Shown here in pieces: positions 1 to 8,194 of a stretch of DNA of 64,000 bases. The position numbers were made by a program, and so were the translations under genes. How positions within the stretch are numbered: the stretch's first letter is position 1; every line of letters begins with the position of its first letter. The DNA is taken from contig NZ_CP042430.1 of assembly GCF_007970665.1 (NCBI RefSeq), positions 2,604,001 to 2,668,000 of the forward strand. The letters run 5' to 3'. This DNA comes from Baekduia soli. Its GTDB lineage: Bacteria > Actinomycetota > Thermoleophilia > Solirubrobacterales > Solirubrobacteraceae. A model generated the notes under the pieces. The model made no database searches. It saw only the letters and a program-made list of their open reading frames with translations, and was not told where the DNA came from.

Positions 1-2
1 TC

Positions 3-935
3 TACGACGTCGACGCCGAAGCGGTTGCGCGGAGCGTGGGCCAGGACGTGGTCGGGGCCTCGACGCTCCAGGAGCTGGTGGGCGGGCTCGAGCGGCCGCG
101 TGTGCTCTGGATCATGGTCCCTGCGGGCCTCGTGCAGTCCACCGTCGACGAGCTCGCCGAGCTGCTCGACGCGGGCGACATCGTCGTCGACGGTGGCAAC
201 TCCTACTACCGCGATGACATCGCGCGCGCGGCGCAGCTGGCGGAGAAGGGCATCCACCACGTCGACTGCGGCACCAGCGGAGGCGTGTGGGGCGTGGATC
301 GCGGCTTCTGCCTGATGATCGGCGGCGAGCCCGGTCCGGTCGCGCACCTCAACCCGCTCTTTCGCACGATCGCCCCGGGCGAGGCCAGCGCCCACCCGAC
401 GCCGGGCCGCACGGGGTCGGCCGGCACGGCGCCGCAGGGGTACCTGCACTGCGGTCCCAGCGGGGCGGGACACTTTGTCAAGATGGTGCACAACGGCATC
501 GAGTACGGGATGATGGCCGCGATCGCCGAGGGCCTGAACATCATCGCGCATGCCGGCATGGGCCGGCACGTCCCGGCGGCGTCCGACGCCGAGACGACGC
601 CGCTGCGCGATCCCGCGGCCTACCAGTACGACATCGACGTCGGCGAGGTCGCCGAGGTGTGGCGGCGAGGCTCGGTCATCGGATCGTGGTTGATGGACCT
701 GACCGCCGACGCGCTGGCGCGCGCTCCGGCGCTGGACGGGTTCGCCGGGCACGTGTCGGACTCGGGAGAGGGACGCTGGACCGTGATGGCCGCGGTCGAG
801 ACGGGCGTCCCGGCCGCGGTCATCACGTCCGCGGTCTACGAGCGGTTCGCGTCTCGCGGCGAGGGCGACTTCGCCGACAAGGTCCTCTCGGCGATGCGTT
901 CGGAGTTCGGCGGGCACGCGGAGAAGGCGGACTAG
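3..935 (+). CDS. gnd: 6-phosphogluconate dehydrogenase (decarboxylating), 5' end off window
   Basis: This enzyme oxidatively decarboxylates 6-phosphogluconate to ribulose 5-phosphate in the cytosolic pentose phosphate pathway. The reading frame is open from the left edge, so the GxGxxG Rossmann start is missing. What remains begins inside the NAD(P) domain, followed by VDGGNSYYRDD, the TSGGVWG loop, and the substrate-binding/catalytic stretch KMVHNGIEYGMM. The C-terminal helical domain ends with GRWTVMAAVETGVP. The single-GGNS short form (about 300 residues) matches the GntZ/YqeC type rather than the 470-residue E. coli type. Cofactor preference cannot be judged without the N-terminus. A glucokinase-like start follows 2 nt after the stop, suggesting a former sugar-oxidation operon. 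Confidence 0.93.
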   Translation, partial: YDVDAEAVARSVGQDVVGASTLQELVGGLERPRVLWIMVPAGLVQSTVDELAELLDAGDIVVDGGNSYYRDDIARAAQLAEKGIHHVDCGTSGGVWGVDRGFCLMIGGEPGPVAHLNPLFRTIAPGEASAHPTPGRTGSAGTAPQGYLHCGPSGAGHFVKMVHNGIEYGMMAAIAEGLNIIAHAGMGRHVPAASDAETTPLRDPAAYQYDIDVGEVAEVWRRGSVIGSWLMDLTADALARAPALDGFAGHVSDSGEGRWTVMAAVETGVPAAVITSAVYERFASRGEGDFADKVLSAMRSEFGGHAEKAD

Positions 936-937
936 GG

Positions 938-1135
938 ATGCTGATCGCCGGCGTGGACGTCGGAGGCACGAACATCGAGGTCGGGCTCGTCGGTGACGGG
1001 CACCGGGTCGTCGCCCGCGCCAGGCGCGACACGCCCCGCGGCCTCAAGGTCGGGTCGCCTCGCGCACGCCGTCGCCGTGCTCGCGGCCGGGGCGTCGCGC
1101 TGTCGGTCGCCGCCAACGCGCTCCTCGGAGCCTGA
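938..1135 (+). pseudogene. ROK-family sugar kinase, N-terminal remnant
   Basis: The ATG lies 2 nt after the gnd stop. The first 35 residues begin MLIAGVDVGGTNIEVGLV, the phosphate-binding DxGGTN strand of ROK glucokinases. After about residue 36 the sequence becomes Arg-rich and unrelated, and the frame stops at 66 residues against the usual 300 or so. Neither the sugar-binding region nor the ROK zinc motif is seen in any frame up to the next gene. I infer that an internal deletion left only the front of a glucokinase once co-transcribed with gnd. Being a real small protein is unlikely. Confidence 0.6.
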
Positions 1136-1342
1136 CCACGGCCGGCCCGACGTCGACGGCGGGGCGTCGCCCTTCTCGCGCCTGCCGGGTCCGTGGCTGG
1201 ACGTCACCAGCACGCGCGTGGTTGCACCGGCGCGCGCCTGGGAGACCTCGGTCGGGACCATGCTCTCCTCACACAGGCCCAAGACGACGTACGAGATGCG
1301 CAAGGACAGAGAGAACGGAGGCGTGCGCGCGGTGTTCGCGCC

Positions 1343-1894
<552 letters not shown>

Positions 1895-2086
1895 TCGACG
1901 TGCAGGTCCCTGCGCGCACGAGCATCCGGCCACCTCCGGGGTTTCTACCGAGGTCGTGTACGGCGTCAACACCGATGGCATCGCCGGCACCCTGGCCTAC
2001 CGTCGGGCGAAGCGGTGGTCGCGACGCCGACCCATCCGCGAAACGCAGGTCGAACGGGACGGCATGTCCCGAAGGAGGCAGACCCG

Positions 2087-2458
2087 ATGCCCGAGACCAC
2101 AGCCCAGCGCAGCGCGGCAGCCCGCAAGGGCGCCGAGACCCGCAAGCGCCACGAGGCCGAGACCAAGGATCGCGAGCGGGCGAGCGCAGCGGTCGACCGG
2201 ACCTCCGAGCTCTCGGCCGAGGTGCTCAAGTCCCTCGAGGCCGGGCAGCGGGCCGCCATCGAGGCGGTGCGCAAGTTCATCGACACCGTCGACGAGGCGC
2301 TGCCGGCCATCGGCGAGCGTCCGTCCCGCCGCCAGCGGATCATCGACGGCGCCATGGAGATGGCCGACCGGCTGGTCCATACCCAGTACGCGTTCCTCCG
2401 CGACGTCGTCCAGGACGCCGGGAAGGCGTTGAGCAGAGAGGACGACGAGAAGACGTAG
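2087..2458 (+). CDS. small charged helical protein, unknown function
   Basis: A 123-residue protein I do not recognise. A strong ribosome binding site (gaaggaggc, 2071-2079) fixes the ATG at 2087. The first 45 residues are Ala/Arg/Glu/Lys-rich. A predicted amphipathic helical part follows, ending VHTQYAFLRDVVQDAGKAL. Length, charge and helix content resemble phasin-like or granule-associated proteins, but that is an impression only. It sits in the stress/carbon-storage block between the cysteine hydrolase and another small protein. Confidence 0.7.
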   Translation: MPETTAQRSAAARKGAETRKRHEAETKDRERASAAVDRTSELSAEVLKSLEAGQRAAIEAVRKFIDTVDEALPAIGERPSRRQRIIDGAMEMADRLVHTQYAFLRDVVQDAGKALSREDDEKT

Positions 2459-2624
2459 GGCGCGGCTCGGCGCCGGTCCGCCGAACAGCCCGGGGTGCGC
2501 ACCCGCCGAGGCCGCATCCTGGTCTCCAGGCGTCCGGCAGAGCGATCACGTCTGCCGGCTCCTCAGTACTTCGCACGGATCCACGCGGGGGAAGGCGCCG
2601 GGTGCGTGCGACGTGCCGCGCGCC

Positions 2625-2630
2625 TAGCGT
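2625..2630 (+). promoter_or_regulatory. -10 box (TAGCGT) of the 2663 gene
   Basis: TAGCGT fits the actinobacterial TAnnnT -10 consensus and lies 33 nt before the ATG at 2663, leaving room for a short leader with its own ribosome binding site. The same hexamer precedes several other genes in this window. No clear -35 is seen. Confidence 0.4.
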
Positions 2631-2662
2631 GGACGGTTCCACCATCCACGAAGGAGATCGAC

Positions 2663-2890
2663 ATGTCCACCACGTCGACCCCGGACAGCGGCACCAAGGA
2701 CAGGACGTATGACGTGATCGCGGTGACGCACCTCTGCCTGGAGCATGTCTGGCGCCTGGATCGGTACGCGGCCGACGCCGAGCGCGACGGCGACGCCGAG
2801 CTCGCCGATCTGTTTCGCCGGATGCAGGACCACAGCCGACGCGGGGCCGAGGAGTGCAAGGCCATGTTGACCCAGCGGCTGACCGGCTGA
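2663..2890 (+). CDS. small helical protein, unknown function
   Basis: 75 residues; the ATG is set by gaaggagat at 2650-2658. The body is one or two helices with regularly spaced acidic and aromatic residues (HLCLEHVWRLDRYAADAE, then LADLFRRMQDHSRRG). This could be a short ferritin-like or four-helix-bundle fragment, but no metal-ligand pattern is clear. It is convergent with the phosphoribosyltransferase-hydrolase gene, whose stop lies 12 nt beyond. Confidence 0.65.
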   Translation: MSTTSTPDSGTKDRTYDVIAVTHLCLEHVWRLDRYAADAERDGDAELADLFRRMQDHSRRGAEECKAMLTQRLTG

Positions 2891-2901
2891 CCTACGGGCG
2901 G

Positions 2902-4304
2902 TCACGCGGGTCTCGGGTCGGTCACGGCCCCGGCGACCGGCGGGGCCGCGCCGGCGAAGTGGCGGGTGAACCAGTCGCCGGCGAGGCGGCCGACGGCGTC
3001 CAAGGTGCCCGGTTCTTCGAACAGGTGCGTGGCGCCGGGAACAATGGCGAGGTCATTGGGGCAGCGCAGCTGCCGGCGTGCCTCGCTGTTGAGTTGCAGC
3101 ACCTGCCGGTCGTCGCCGCCGACGATCAGCAGCGTCGGGGCGGTGACGTCGGCCAGTCGCGCGCCGGCGAGGTCCGGGCGACCTCCGCGGGACACGATGG
3201 CGCTGACCAGCGGGCCGGCGTCCGCCGCTGCCACCAGCGCGGCGGCAGCTCCCGTGCTTGCTCCGAAGTACCCGAGCGCCGGCGCGTGGGTGTCGGGCTG
3301 CTCGCGCAGCCAGCGCGTCGCGGCCAGCAGGCGCTCGGCCAACAGCGCGATGTCGAACACGTTGTGACGGTCGGTCTCCTCGTCGGGCGTGAGGAGATCG
3401 AAGAGCAGCGTGGCGATGCCGGCGCGGGTCAGGGCGGCCGCCACGGCGCGGTTGCGCGGGCTCCGGCGGCTGGAGCCCGAGCCGTGCGCAAAGGCGACGA
3501 CCCCCGCGGAGCGTGGGGGAGCGTGAGGTCGCCGGGCAGCAGGAGGTGGAGGCCGGCGTCGACGGCGACCTCGCGCTCGACGGGGCGCGTCGAGGGTCGA
3601 TGCGCGTCGAGCAAGGCGGTGACTTCCTGGTCGGAGGTCGGCCGGAAGTCGTGGTACCAGAGTCCGACGGCCCACAGGTCGGCGGGGGCCTGCACGCACA
3701 CGGTGTCGTCGACGCAGTCGAGGAGCCCGCGCAACGAGCTCGGCGCGGCGACGGGCACCGCGAGGACGATGCGAGCGGCCCCGCGGGCACGCAGCGAGAG
3801 CGCGGCGGCACGAGCGCTTCGGCCGGTCGCCAAGCCGTCGTCGACGAGCAGCACGGTGCGTCCCCGCACGTCGAGCGGCGGAGTGTCGCCGCGGTAGCGC
3901 GCCAGGCGCGCGTCGAGCTCCCGCTGCTCACGGTCGATGACCGCCTGGAGCTCGGCGGCGCCGATCCCAGTTGCCCGGACGGCGGCGTCATCGAGGACGC
4001 GGATGCCGCCTTCGGCCAGCGCGCCGACGGCGTACTCGGGCTGGTGGGGCGCGCCGATCTTCCGCACCAGGACGACGTCCATCGGTGCCCGGAGCGCATC
4101 GGCGACCTCGGCGGCGACGGGTACGCCACCACGCGCCATGCCGACCACGACGGGGTGCTCGTCGCGGAAGGCGGCGAGCAGCGGTGCGAGGCGTCGGCCG
4201 GCATCATGGCGGTCGGCGAAGCGCAGGCCGTCACCAGGGGGATCGATCGTCAACTCCTGCAGCGAGTTGACGGCGCCGGTACGGGCGGGATGTGGGCGTT
4301 GCAT
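2902..4304 (-). CDS. phosphoribosyltransferase - dienelactone hydrolase fusion (Rv0571c type), apparent frameshift
   Basis: The N-terminal part (about residues 20-220) is a type I phosphoribosyltransferase: GMARGGVPVAAEVA near the start and the PRPP loop TVLLVDDGLATGRS. The C-terminal part (about 265-450) is a dienelactone-hydrolase-type alpha/beta hydrolase: VVAFAHGSGSSRRSP, the nucleophile region GYFGASTGAAAAL, the Asp strand TLLIVGGDD and His in ATHLFEEPG. The halves are in different frames. One extra C in the C5 run at 3501-3505 restores a 467-residue protein, close to M. tuberculosis Rv0571c, which has the same architecture and belongs to the DosR dormancy regulon. The start at 4304 has aaggag (4315-4320) upstream. 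It is divergent from the PRPP-synthetase-like gene. Substrates are unknown. Confidence 0.82.
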
Positions 4305-4559
4305 GAGATTCCGTCTCCTTGTGTCCTCGGCGCGTGGCGAACGACGCCGAGCCATGTCCACGGCGGTGCAACCGCGCCGGGGGCTCCTTCCCGGAAGAGG
4401 TGAGGCGGCGAGCCTAGGTTCTCCGGTCGCCGGCGACATCCGGAAAGAGCCGCGGGTGAGCTTGCGCCAATCCCGCAGCCCGCGGCCCGCCGTGCGGCCG
4501 CGGGCTTCTCCGGCCCTCGGCCGCAGTGTTCTACGCATGAAGCCGGACGACCGGCGCCG

Positions 4560-4565
4560 TAGCGT
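4560..4565 (+). promoter_or_regulatory. -10 box (TAGCGT), probable leaderless start
   Basis: TAGCGT ends 9 nt before the ATG at 4575. No Shine-Dalgarno sequence lies between, so transcription would begin at or next to the start codon, a common arrangement in actinobacteria. Confidence 0.45.
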
Positions 4566-4574
4566 GCCGGCACG

Positions 4575-5510
4575 ATGACGACGCCGGAGGCAGGCACGAG
4601 CCGCGGGCCGAAATCGCCGTCCGAGCGTTCGGCACCGCTCGTGCTCGTCCTTCCGGGACAGCATCGATTCGTCGCCGGCCTCGAGGGCACCGAGGTGGAG
4701 TCCCTGCGCGCACCGGGCCGATTCGCCAACGGCGAGCTGGTCGCGGAGGTTCCCGACCACGTCCACGGGCGATCGTGCATCGTCGTGGCGACCGTCGCGC
4801 CACCGCCCGGCGCGATCGAGCGGCTGACCGTGGTCACCCAGGCCCTGCGCCGGGCCGGTGCCGCGGATGTCGCCGCCCTCGTGCCGTACCTCGCCTATGC
4901 ACGGCAGGATCGAGCCGACACGGCGCAGAGCCTCGGCCTCGCCTGGCTGGGGAGCCTGCTGCACGCAGGCGGGATCGACCGCATCGCCTGCGTCGACGTG
5001 CACGGTCGCAGCGCTCCCGAGCTGCTCGGGATGCCCGTCGCCTCGATCGCCCCGGCTCCCGTCCTCGCCGCCGCCCTGCCGCCGCAGTGGCGCACGGACG
5101 TGACGTTCGTGGCGCCCGACGAAGGGGCCGTGGACCGCTGCCTGGCCCTCACGCTCGCCGTCGGCGCGTCCGAGCCGATCGTCTGGCTGCGCAAGCGACG
5201 CACGCGATCGGGCGTCCAGCATGCCGGGCTCGTCGGCACGCCCGGCCCCCGCGCGGTGATCGTCGACGACATCCTGGACACGGGCGGCACGCTCGTCTCG
5301 TGCTGTCGCGAGCTGCAGCGCGCGGGAGTCCAGCAGATCGGGGTCGCCGTCACGCATGGGCTGTTCACGGGTGAGGGCTGGCGGGAGCTGTTCGACCTCG
5401 GCGTCACACGGATGTGGATCACCGACACGGTGCTGAGCCGGAGGCGCCCGGAGCAGGCTGCCGTCGTACCGGTGGCACCGCTGCTCGGGCCGTGGCTGCA
5501 GGGCCGTTGA
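4575..5510 (+). CDS. ribose-phosphate pyrophosphokinase-like (PRPP synthetase family)
   Basis: A 311-residue member of the PRPP synthetase family, which makes PRPP from ribose 5-phosphate and ATP. Visible marks are YARQDR (the ATP-site motif normally YARQDRK), the metal-binding CVDVHGRS, the flexible-loop-like RKRRTRSG and the PRPP-binding VIVDDILDTGGTL. The order matches the two tandem phosphoribosyltransferase-fold halves. It diverges from housekeeping Prs at the N-terminus (no RDTD/NDNLMELL block), so it is probably an accessory paralogue. It is divergent from the phosphoribosyltransferase fusion, which would use PRPP or a related nucleotide sugar phosphate. Confidence 0.8.
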   Translation: MTTPEAGTSRGPKSPSERSAPLVLVLPGQHRFVAGLEGTEVESLRAPGRFANGELVAEVPDHVHGRSCIVVATVAPPPGAIERLTVVTQALRRAGAADVAALVPYLAYARQDRADTAQSLGLAWLGSLLHAGGIDRIACVDVHGRSAPELLGMPVASIAPAPVLAAALPPQWRTDVTFVAPDEGAVDRCLALTLAVGASEPIVWLRKRRTRSGVQHAGLVGTPGPRAVIVDDILDTGGTLVSCCRELQRAGVQQIGVAVTHGLFTGEGWRELFDLGVTRMWITDTVLSRRRPEQAAVVPVAPLLGPWLQGR

Positions 5511-5635
5511 CGCCCAGGGAACGCGCACGACCGCGCACGACCGCGCGTGGCATCCGGCAATCTCCACAGGCGGTCGGAGAGATGTACGGACGGCCATGGG
5601 CAGCTGACCCCGATGGCGTGCGTCAGGGCCGGGCG

Positions 5636-5641
5636 TAGCGT
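5636..5641 (+). promoter_or_regulatory. -10 box (TAGCGT) of the aldolase/phosphatase transcript
   Basis: TAGCGT lies 42 nt before the ATG of the 23-codon leader ORF that carries the strong ribosome binding site for this transcript. The stretch 5511-5635 holds no gene; a short direct repeat (gcgcacgacc) occurs at 5522-5543. Confidence 0.4.
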
Positions 5642-5677
5642 CGGGCTTCCCGATCGACGACCAGGAGGTCCGGCCTC

Positions 5678-5749
5678 ATGTCCAGCGAGATGACCAAGCG
5701 CCCGGGGAACGAGGATCGAGATCACCCCGAAGGTCGGGTGTGCAGGTGA
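5678..5749 (+). CDS. 23-codon leader ORF coupled to the aldolase/phosphatase
   Basis: ATG at 5678 with a textbook aggagg at 5663-5668. It encodes MSSEMTKRPGNEDRDHPEGR plus three residues and stops at 5749, overlapping the GTG start of the next gene (5740) by 10 nt in another frame. The strong initiation site therefore belongs to this short frame, and the enzyme start has only a weak one. Either this is a translationally coupled leader, or a base is missing and these residues are an N-terminal extension of the enzyme. I favour coupling slightly. Confidence 0.45.
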   Translation: MSSEMTKRPGNEDRDHPEGRVCR

Positions 5750-6876
5750 GCATCGTCACGATCAGCGCGATCAAGGCCGACGTCGGAGGCTTCGTCGGCC
5801 ACGGCGCGGTGCATCCGCGCCTGATCGGCGAGGCCGAGCGCCGGATCGGTGAGGCGATCGCGCAGGGGCTCCTGCTCGACGGCAGGGTCAGCTCGTGTGG
5901 CGACGACGTCAACATGGTCATGACGCACCATCACGGCGTCGACGCCGACGTGGTCCATCACTTCGCGTGGGACGCCTTCGTGGCGATGACGGCGATCGCC
6001 AAGGAGCTGCATCTCTACGGTGCGGGCCAGGATCTGCTGGCCGAAGCCTTCTCTGGCAACGTCCGTGGGGCGGGGCCGGGCGTGGCCGAGATGGAGATCG
6101 CAGAGCGGGTCTCCGAGCCCTTCGTCGTCTTCGCCGCCGACAAGTGCGCGCCGGGGGCGTGGAACCTGCCCCTGTACAAGATGTTCTGCGACCCGTTCAA
6201 CACGGCGGGGCTGGTCATCGACAGCAAGATGCACGCCGGGTTCGTGATCGAGGTCCACGACCTGATCGACCGGCGGCGGGCGCTCTTCCACTGTCCGGAG
6301 CAGATGTATGACCTGCTCGTCTACATCGGCACGCCGGGCCGCTTCGTGGTCAAGCACGTGTTTCGTCGCGACGACCCCGACCAGCCGGTGGCCTCGAGCT
6401 CGACGTCACGGCTGTCGCTGATCGCCGGGCGATACGTGGGCAAGGACGACCCCATCATGATCGTGCGCGCCCAGAACGGGCTGCCGGCGGTGGGGGAGGT
6501 GCTGGAGCCGTTCGCGGCCCCGTACTACGTGGCCGGGTGGATGCGCGGTTCACACAACGGGCCGCTGATGCCGTGCGGGCTCCAGGATGCGACGCCTGCA
6601 CGCTTCGACGGTCCGCCGCGCGTGGTCGGCATGGGCTTCCAGTTGGCGGACGGCTGCCTGGTCGGGCCGCGCGACATGCTCGGCGACGTCTCGTTCGACC
6701 GCGCCCGCGGCATCGCGCTGGAGATGGCCGATCACATGCGACGCACGGGCCCGTTCGAGCCGAGCCGGCTGCCGGCGCAGGACATGGAGTACACGACGAT
6801 GCCGGCGGTGGCCCGCGCCATGGAAGGCCGCTGGGAGCCCATCCCGGACACCGCGCCGATCGTCGCGACCCCCTGA
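5740..6876 (+). CDS. fbp: fructose-1,6-bisphosphate aldolase/phosphatase (archaeal type V, bifunctional)
   Basis: A 378-residue enzyme that condenses triose phosphates to fructose 1,6-bisphosphate and dephosphorylates it to fructose 6-phosphate, making gluconeogenesis one-way. The family signature is complete: IKADVGGFVGH near the N-terminus, the Mg-binding SCGDDVNMVMTH, DKCAPGAWNLPLYKMF, RYVGKDDPIM and DMEYTTMP. Tyr232 and Lys235 in RYVGKDDP and Tyr351 in DMEYTT correspond, with a constant offset of three, to Tyr229, Lys232 and Tyr348, the aldolase/phosphatase switch residues of the archaeal enzymes, so both activities are expected. The start is GTG. The family is typical of archaea and deep bacterial lineages. 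Confidence 0.94.
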   Translation: MQVSIVTISAIKADVGGFVGHGAVHPRLIGEAERRIGEAIAQGLLLDGRVSSCGDDVNMVMTHHHGVDADVVHHFAWDAFVAMTAIAKELHLYGAGQDLLAEAFSGNVRGAGPGVAEMEIAERVSEPFVVFAADKCAPGAWNLPLYKMFCDPFNTAGLVIDSKMHAGFVIEVHDLIDRRRALFHCPEQMYDLLVYIGTPGRFVVKHVFRRDDPDQPVASSSTSRLSLIAGRYVGKDDPIMIVRAQNGLPAVGEVLEPFAAPYYVAGWMRGSHNGPLMPCGLQDATPARFDGPPRVVGMGFQLADGCLVGPRDMLGDVSFDRARGIALEMADHMRRTGPFEPSRLPAQDMEYTTMPAVARAMEGRWEPIPDTAPIVATP

Positions 6877-6913
6877 TCGACGAGGGATCCGGACAACCAT
6901 CAAGGAGCAGACG

Positions 6914-7376
6914 ATGTCCCACGACGACATCACCATCATCGCCCGCAGCGTCGAGTCCACCAACGTCTGGCTCAAGGAGCTGGCCGGAGAGCTGGGCGTC
7001 GAGGACCGCAACGACGCCTACGCCGCCCTCCGCGGGGTGCTCCACGCGCTGCGCGACCACCTCACGGTCGACGAGACGACCCCAACTGGGGGCGCAACTG
7101 CCCACGCTGGTCCGCGGCATCTACTACGAGGGCTGGAACCCAGGGGCCAGGTCGTCCGCCGGCCGGGGCGTGCCAGGGTTCCTGCGTGAGGTCGAGCGCG
7201 CCGCGCCGAACCTCGGAAGCACCCAGGCGGCGTTCGCGGTGACCGCGGTGACGCGCGTCCTGCAGCGCCACATCTCCCAGGGGGAGATCGACGATGTCAT
7301 GGCCATCCTCCCGGCGGCGCTGCGCGAGCTCCTCGCGCACGCGCAGGACGAGGTGCGCCCGGCCACGAGTGGCTGA
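6914..7376 (+). CDS. DUF2267 protein, apparent frameshift
   Basis: The start is fixed by aaggag at 6902-6907. Residues 1-55 (MSHDDITIIARS through LRDHLTVDET) and the rest (QLGAQLPTLVRGIYYEGWNP through EVRPATSG) together form a complete DUF2267 protein of about 153 residues, but they are in different frames. One C too many in the run 7080-7083 accounts for it. DUF2267 proteins are small, soluble and helical, and often lie beside universal stress proteins and other stress genes, as here. Function unknown. It converges on the universal stress protein gene. Confidence 0.75.
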
Positions 7377-7441
7377 GTACCGCCTGGCCCCGGTCCGGGC
7401 CGCCGACCATGGGCCGGCTCGCACGTGACGGCGGGACGTCC

Positions 7442-8194
7442 TCACGACGCAGCCACCGGAACCAGGACGACCGGCAGCTCGCCGTCGGCCACCGCGTTGC
7501 GCACGACCGCGGCGCGGCCTGGGGCGAGCGTCTGGCTCCAGGCGAGGGCGACGATGTCGGCGTCGAGTTGCCTGGCGGCATCGAGCAGACGCTCGGGTGG
7601 GTCGCCGGCGCGGAGGTGGATCTCCGCATCGCCGTCCACGACGTTGCGTGCACGGAACTCCTGGATGTAGGCCTCGCACCAGTGGTGGGGCTGATCGATG
7701 AACGGTGGCGCCGTGCGCGGGTCCAGGACGTGCACGACGACGATCGTCAGGCCTGCGTCCTGCGCGGCCCGCATCAGGGGCCGCAGCGCCTCGGCAGCGG
7801 CCGCCGAGCCGTCGAGCGCGACGAGGATCCGTTGCATTCGGTGCGAGGGGCGTCCGGCCGGAGGAACGACCACCAGGGGACGCTCGAGCGATGTCATAAG
7901 CTCCTGGGTGACGTGGCCCGCCGGGTGCCGGCCCTCGGGCAGGCCACGCGCCCCGACGACGAGTGCCGCGATGTCGGGCTCGTGTGCGGCGCGGCGAAGT
8001 TCCTGGGCTGCGAGGCCGTCCGCTGTTCGCAGCGGGGTGCGGTGATCTCGCAGGAGGTGGCTGATGGTCGCCGGCAGCCCGTCGCCGACGTGGATCGCCT
8101 CCAGGTCGGCATGCAGCAGAGCCGCGATCCGACCGGCGATGTCCAGGACGGAGGGGCTGATCGTGCTGCCGTCGACGGCAGCCATGACCTTCAT
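7442..8194 (-). CDS. universal stress protein with tandem UspA domains
   Basis: 250 residues with two UspA domains: 1-115 (MKVMAAVDGSTISPS; ALVVGARGLP with SLERPLVVVP) and 120-250 (RILVALDGSAAAAEAL; DIVALAWSQ, then AVADGELPVVLVP). Both begin with the nucleotide-domain Asp strand. The ATP-loop G-2x-G-9x-G-S/T is degenerate in the second copy. The gene overlaps the upstream phosphorylase by the 4-nt ATGA, so it is the third gene of a debranching-phosphorylase-Usp operon, tying stress response to glucan mobilisation. Confidence 0.88.
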   Translation of the reverse strand: MKVMAAVDGSTISPSVLDIAGRIAALLHADLEAIHVGDGLPATISHLLRDHRTPLRTADGLAAQELRRAAHEPDIAALVVGARGLPEGRHPAGHVTQELMTSLERPLVVVPPAGRPSHRMQRILVALDGSAAAAEALRPLMRAAQDAGLTIVVVHVLDPRTAPPFIDQPHHWCEAYIQEFRARNVVDGDAEIHLRAGDPPERLLDAARQLDADIVALAWSQTLAPGRAAVVRNAVADGELPVVLVPVAAS

